Source: Nemertoderma westbladi (Eukaryota > Xenacoelomorpha > Nemertodermatida > Nemertodermatidae). From it: a DNA stretch of 20,528 nt. This document shows, piece by piece, positions 17,231 to 20,528 of the stretch. The notes under the pieces are model-generated. The model saw only the letters and a list, made by a program, of their open reading frames with translations. It made no database searches and had not been told where the DNA came from. Position 1 is the stretch's first letter, and the number at the start of each line of letters is the position of its first letter. Location: contig JAUCBJ010004512.1 in the NCBI GenBank assembly GCA_032718475.1, positions 1-20,528 on the forward strand, in the 5' to 3' direction. Both the position numbers and the translations under genes were made by a program.

Positions 17231-19413
17231 CCCTGCAAACAATGTATTGTTAAAAAGCTGTTATTAAAATGTTATTTAATGACATAGATAACATTATTTC
17301 AAATTGTTAGATTAATGATAAAAAAACTGTAAATTGGCCAAGAAATATGACGTTATATACTAACGTTATTATTTCGTTTTTAATAACATTAAAATAACAA
17401 AGCCAGGATGGTTACATATATCATTACTTTTATGTTATTCCTTATCATTATTATTGTATTTTTATTGACATTAAAATAACAACGGCATAATGTTTATTTA
17501 GATCGTTACTTTTATGTTATTTCTTAACATAAAAATATTGTTTGCTAAAAACGTAACATTATACGTGCATTTAAGCCCTTCTCTCATGTTTTATGGTTGG
17601 TTCGCTTGCTCAAACTAATAATCCCCCTCCATTGCCGTTCTTTATATCGTTCTTTATAATTTCCAAACCCTTTATTGAATAATTAATTAATACAGTAATT
17701 TCCCTACGCATGTTGATATGGTAATGGCAGGCTACAATCTCTAACACAGTTTGATTGAATACAATTTTGTTGTAGGCAATTGTATGCAAATTAATAACAA
17801 TTAAAACGTATAACATGAATTGAATTTTTTGTATAATGACCAGTCAGGAACAAATAATGAAATAAACAGCAAAATCAAAGTAAAATATCCCAGAATAAGT
17901 AAACAACAAATATATGGCTGTATGGCCCATTACTTAAATGGTTTTGATATTTCGGTTAAAGTTAATCACAGACCTAAAAAAGAATATGTTTATGACGTAA
18001 TAATAAGTGACAACAACGTAATGAATTGCATCAATTAAAATACTTTGAGTTAATATTATTCACTAGATTTATAGATCTGATTTGTAGTCTATATAAAATA
18101 ATGTACATGTAGTGTAGTGGGTTTAATAAATAATACCTCACAACAATGTTAAATTATTAAAAGGGGCAGGTTACAGTTGGCTACAGAGGCACATTATTAT
18201 ATCCTACGGGTAAACAAAAAAAAACAGGTTACAGATTTATTTCTGGGAGAGTAATCAGTACTTATTTGAATCGATATCTCCCTGGAGAGGGATGATTTTG
18301 ATTGCATCGCAAATCCTCCCTATCTGAACAAATCATATTTAAAAAATTAAATGTTAATTATAATTATAGCTGAGTGAGCTTCATTTATTAAACTGTAAAA
18401 ATAAATCAATAGGCCTAGGCCCTACAAAAGTACAATCTAAAAACTGAAACAATAAATAGTTTGTAATAACAGTTAATGTGAAGTTTTCAAATCGAAATCG
18501 AATCGAAAGTTTTGTAGTAATGCTGTCCCTGTGCCCTGCCCCTTCAACTGAAAACTGGGACCTCCCAATAATAAGAATTCCAATCTTTAGTCCTCGGCTG
18601 TTGAAATCCACCATCAGCAGATCAGTACAGACAAATAAGTCAATCCTCCACCTGTCAGTGCTGGTTTAAGGGGACTTCCTGCTCCTGGTCCTGGCAGACT
18701 TGAATTCTGTAATTGGTAGGTCTAATGCAGTAATGTATGAATCCAGAGGGTAAAGGCGAACTCGCATTCAGGTAGATATGTTTTATTTATGAGTTCAGGT
18801 TAAATAAATCACAAAACCAAAACTATAAAACCAAAAATATAAGCTACTGTACAGAGCAGTAGGCCTGCAGTAACTATACTACAGTAATATAGAGATAGGC
18901 CTTGCAGTACAGCAGTATAACAATACATATACAGAATAAACATTGAATACAGGCAGGCCAGAATGAGTATTGTACAACATACCTGATACCATACCAGCAT
19001 ACTGTATACCATTTACATGTGGAAAATTCCTCCATTACCGCGAATTTTAAAATTAGCCAATCATCAATCTCAGATTAGATAATAGAAGTGACAGCGTCTA
19101 TCGCATAATGTTTATTTTATGTGACAAAATAACATTGTTCTGATATGTAACAAACCATGTTCTTAAAATGTTAGGACTAAACACTTATAAAACATTTTTG
19201 ACTAATGTTTATGTTCTCACATTAAAATTACGTTTTTTTAACATCAACAGTTATCATTTATTTAATGTCTGACAAAGACATTATAGAGTAATGTTAAAAT
19301 AACATATATTGAACATCTAAATATTCTATCAAACAAGGAATAACATTTATCAACATTTATAACAAATTAATGATGTTTTTCTGACATTCCTTGAAAGTAA
19401 ATTGTTTGCAGGG
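17231..19413. mobile_element. 2.2-kb TIR element with ends CCCTGCAAACAAT, non-autonomous
   Basis: Perfect 13-bp inverted ends, CCCTGCAAACAAT (17231-17243) and its complement (19401-19413). The dinucleotide AC flanks both ends but is too short to prove a TSD. Within about 330 bp of each end TGTTATTTTAATGT-like motifs recur in both orientations (for example near 17264, 17388, 17468, 17508, 19128 and 19290). The centre (17570-19080) has no recognisable transposase. An open stretch at 17820-18038 lacks an ATG start and resembles no family I know. Superfamily unassigned. Confidence 0.55.
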
Positions 19414-19738
19414 ACAGTAGGTACTGTAGACCCTTTCTGCCTTTGACCTTAAGACTGATAGAGGCTGAGAGCTCTAGCAGGATAGTCCTATTGTTTTTAA
19501 ATAAGACGACGTCTGGTTGTCACTGCTGCACTGTCCGTACTCACTGACATTGACAACTGTATGATAGGCCAAATAACTGAATAAGCAAGTTGACTACTGT
19601 ATGTACCAATCAGTAACATTTAGAACAATTAGTAACATTTAGAAAGTAACATTAAAAATTATTGTAATCTTTTGTAAACGAATAATGTTAATTGTTTTTA
19701 TCCCTCCAAAAAACCTTATTCCCAAGGTTTTGAACCGA
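19414..19738. other. non-coding spacer between TIR element and LINE copy
   Basis: No gene seen. TAACATTTAGAA is repeated near 19613-19640. The part next to the LINE (from about 19690) may be LINE 3' tail, as it follows the shared 3' sequence. Confidence 0.35.
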
Positions 19739-20528
19739 CTGACAACTACTACTACTAGGATCGGCATGCTGCATTGCAGCTGCATTTTTAAGAATGCTGT
19801 GCCGGCTTGTCAACAAAATTGCACCGCCACAACTCCTATCACCCATGACATTTGCTAGATTCATCCGCATCTTTAAGGCCAGTGTCCTTTAAGATGCGTC
19901 TCAAGAAAGTCATGGCTGTCACCATGCTTATTCACTCCATGAGGCTGCCAAAGTACAAGATTATGCACTGGCTGGTCCTCACGGCGAAAGCAATGTCCTG
20001 CAAAGCGGAGGCGATTTTGTTCTAGTGTCAAGCTTGGGGGAACCAATGAGACACCTCCAATGTTATATAGTGTCTGGTTGGAGATGTGTGCATTGTACTT
20101 GACACAATGTACCCGGCGTAGCATTCTTGTGAATGTGCCATCCAGAGATTTGGTGTCCTCAGCAGTTAGAGCCCAGCATGGACTCCCGTAGAGGAGCACT
20201 GGAACTACTGCTGCTCTAAATAATCGGACCTTAAGTTTCCGATTAATTCTAGGTGACTTCCAAATCCTGGAAAGCCTATTCAAGGCTGCCCATGCCTTTC
20301 CCTTACGTATTCGAAGGTCCTCACCTTGACTTCCGGATCCATGATCCCAGGTAACAGAAGTCGTTCCACATGCTCAAGCATACCATCCTTTGAGCTTATG
20401 CTCTTCCGATCAGAGACTTGCTGAGGACTTTCAAAGTTAACTGTCAGAATTTTGGTCTTTCTGGGAGTTAATAAAAAGACCAACACTAGAAGCAGCATGT
20501 TCTAATGAGCTGAGGAGCCGCTGGGTTC
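19739..20528 (-). pseudogene. non-LTR (LINE) retrotransposon ORF2 remnant, copy 3, runs off window
   Basis: Conceptual translation in several frames gives the reverse-transcriptase region after the catalytic core. In order: LLSSLEHAASSVGLFIN then KTKILTVNFE (classic LE-A-VGL-IN-KTK motif), RKGKAWAALNRLSRIW, KLKVRLFRAAVVPVLLYGSPCW (the LLYGSETW-like motif), LDGTFTRMLRRVHCV, RLRFAGHCFRREDQPVHNLVLW, and ANVMGDR. At least four frameshifts separate these blocks (near 20450, 20300, two single-base losses near 19916-19925, and one near 19865), so it is dead. The catalytic YADD box would lie beyond 20528. The clade is not determined; copy 2 at 16902-17147 is its close inverted relative. Confidence 0.8.

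Noticed and set aside
17820-18038. Open stretch of about 72 codons in the 17231-19413 element
   Set aside because: Begins at TTG with no ATG in a good position, is AT-biased, and matches no family I recognise. Kept only as a remark on the element.

Overview
The window is animal nuclear DNA, probably from a marine invertebrate. The evidence is two eukaryotic protein genes, one split by a GT-AG intron; an AT-rich, repeat-dense non-coding background; non-autonomous DNA transposons; and fragments of a LINE-type retrotransposon. TAGGCCTA-like palindromes recur throughout. The species cannot be named from the sequence. No rRNA, tRNA, CRISPR or prokaryotic operon was seen.

Layout. Positions 1-3274 (minus strand) hold most of a dimethylglycine dehydrogenase gene (DMGDH). 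Two large exons give 764 codons in frame, and the C-terminus lies beyond position 1. They flank one 982-bp intron that carries a 387-bp inverted-repeat MITE with a target-site duplication (TSD). Just upstream of the gene (3470-4425) is a non-autonomous hAT element with a perfect 8-bp TSD. It is followed by a 14-copy 16-bp minisatellite (4527-4750), an 8-copy 63-bp tandem array (5981-6499), a 1.56-kb stretch bounded by 37-bp inverted arms (7187-8750), and a 1.73-kb terminal-inverted-repeat (TIR) element (8973-10702) containing about 33 copies of a 21-bp minisatellite. Positions 11445-12656 (minus) hold a complete, uninterrupted gene for soluble calcium-activated nucleotidase 1 (CANT1).

Positions 12885-16214 form a nested structure. 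A foldback element (A) was split by a 2656-bp TIR element (B). The other arm of A still shows the unoccupied insertion site, which proves a 5-bp TSD. B carries 14-bp palindromes clustered at both ends and, between them, a 29-bp G run and a satellite of about 52-bp monomers with a four-monomer higher-order period. Positions 16279-20528 contain degenerate LINE 3' ends in both orientations, bracketing a further TIR element (17231-19413).

The two genes are not functionally linked. DMGDH is a mitochondrial choline/one-carbon enzyme and CANT1 is an ER/Golgi nucleotidase. Both coding regions look much richer in G+C than their surroundings. The most informative content is the transposon archaeology, especially the A/B nest and the repeated finding of tandem arrays inside non-autonomous elements.
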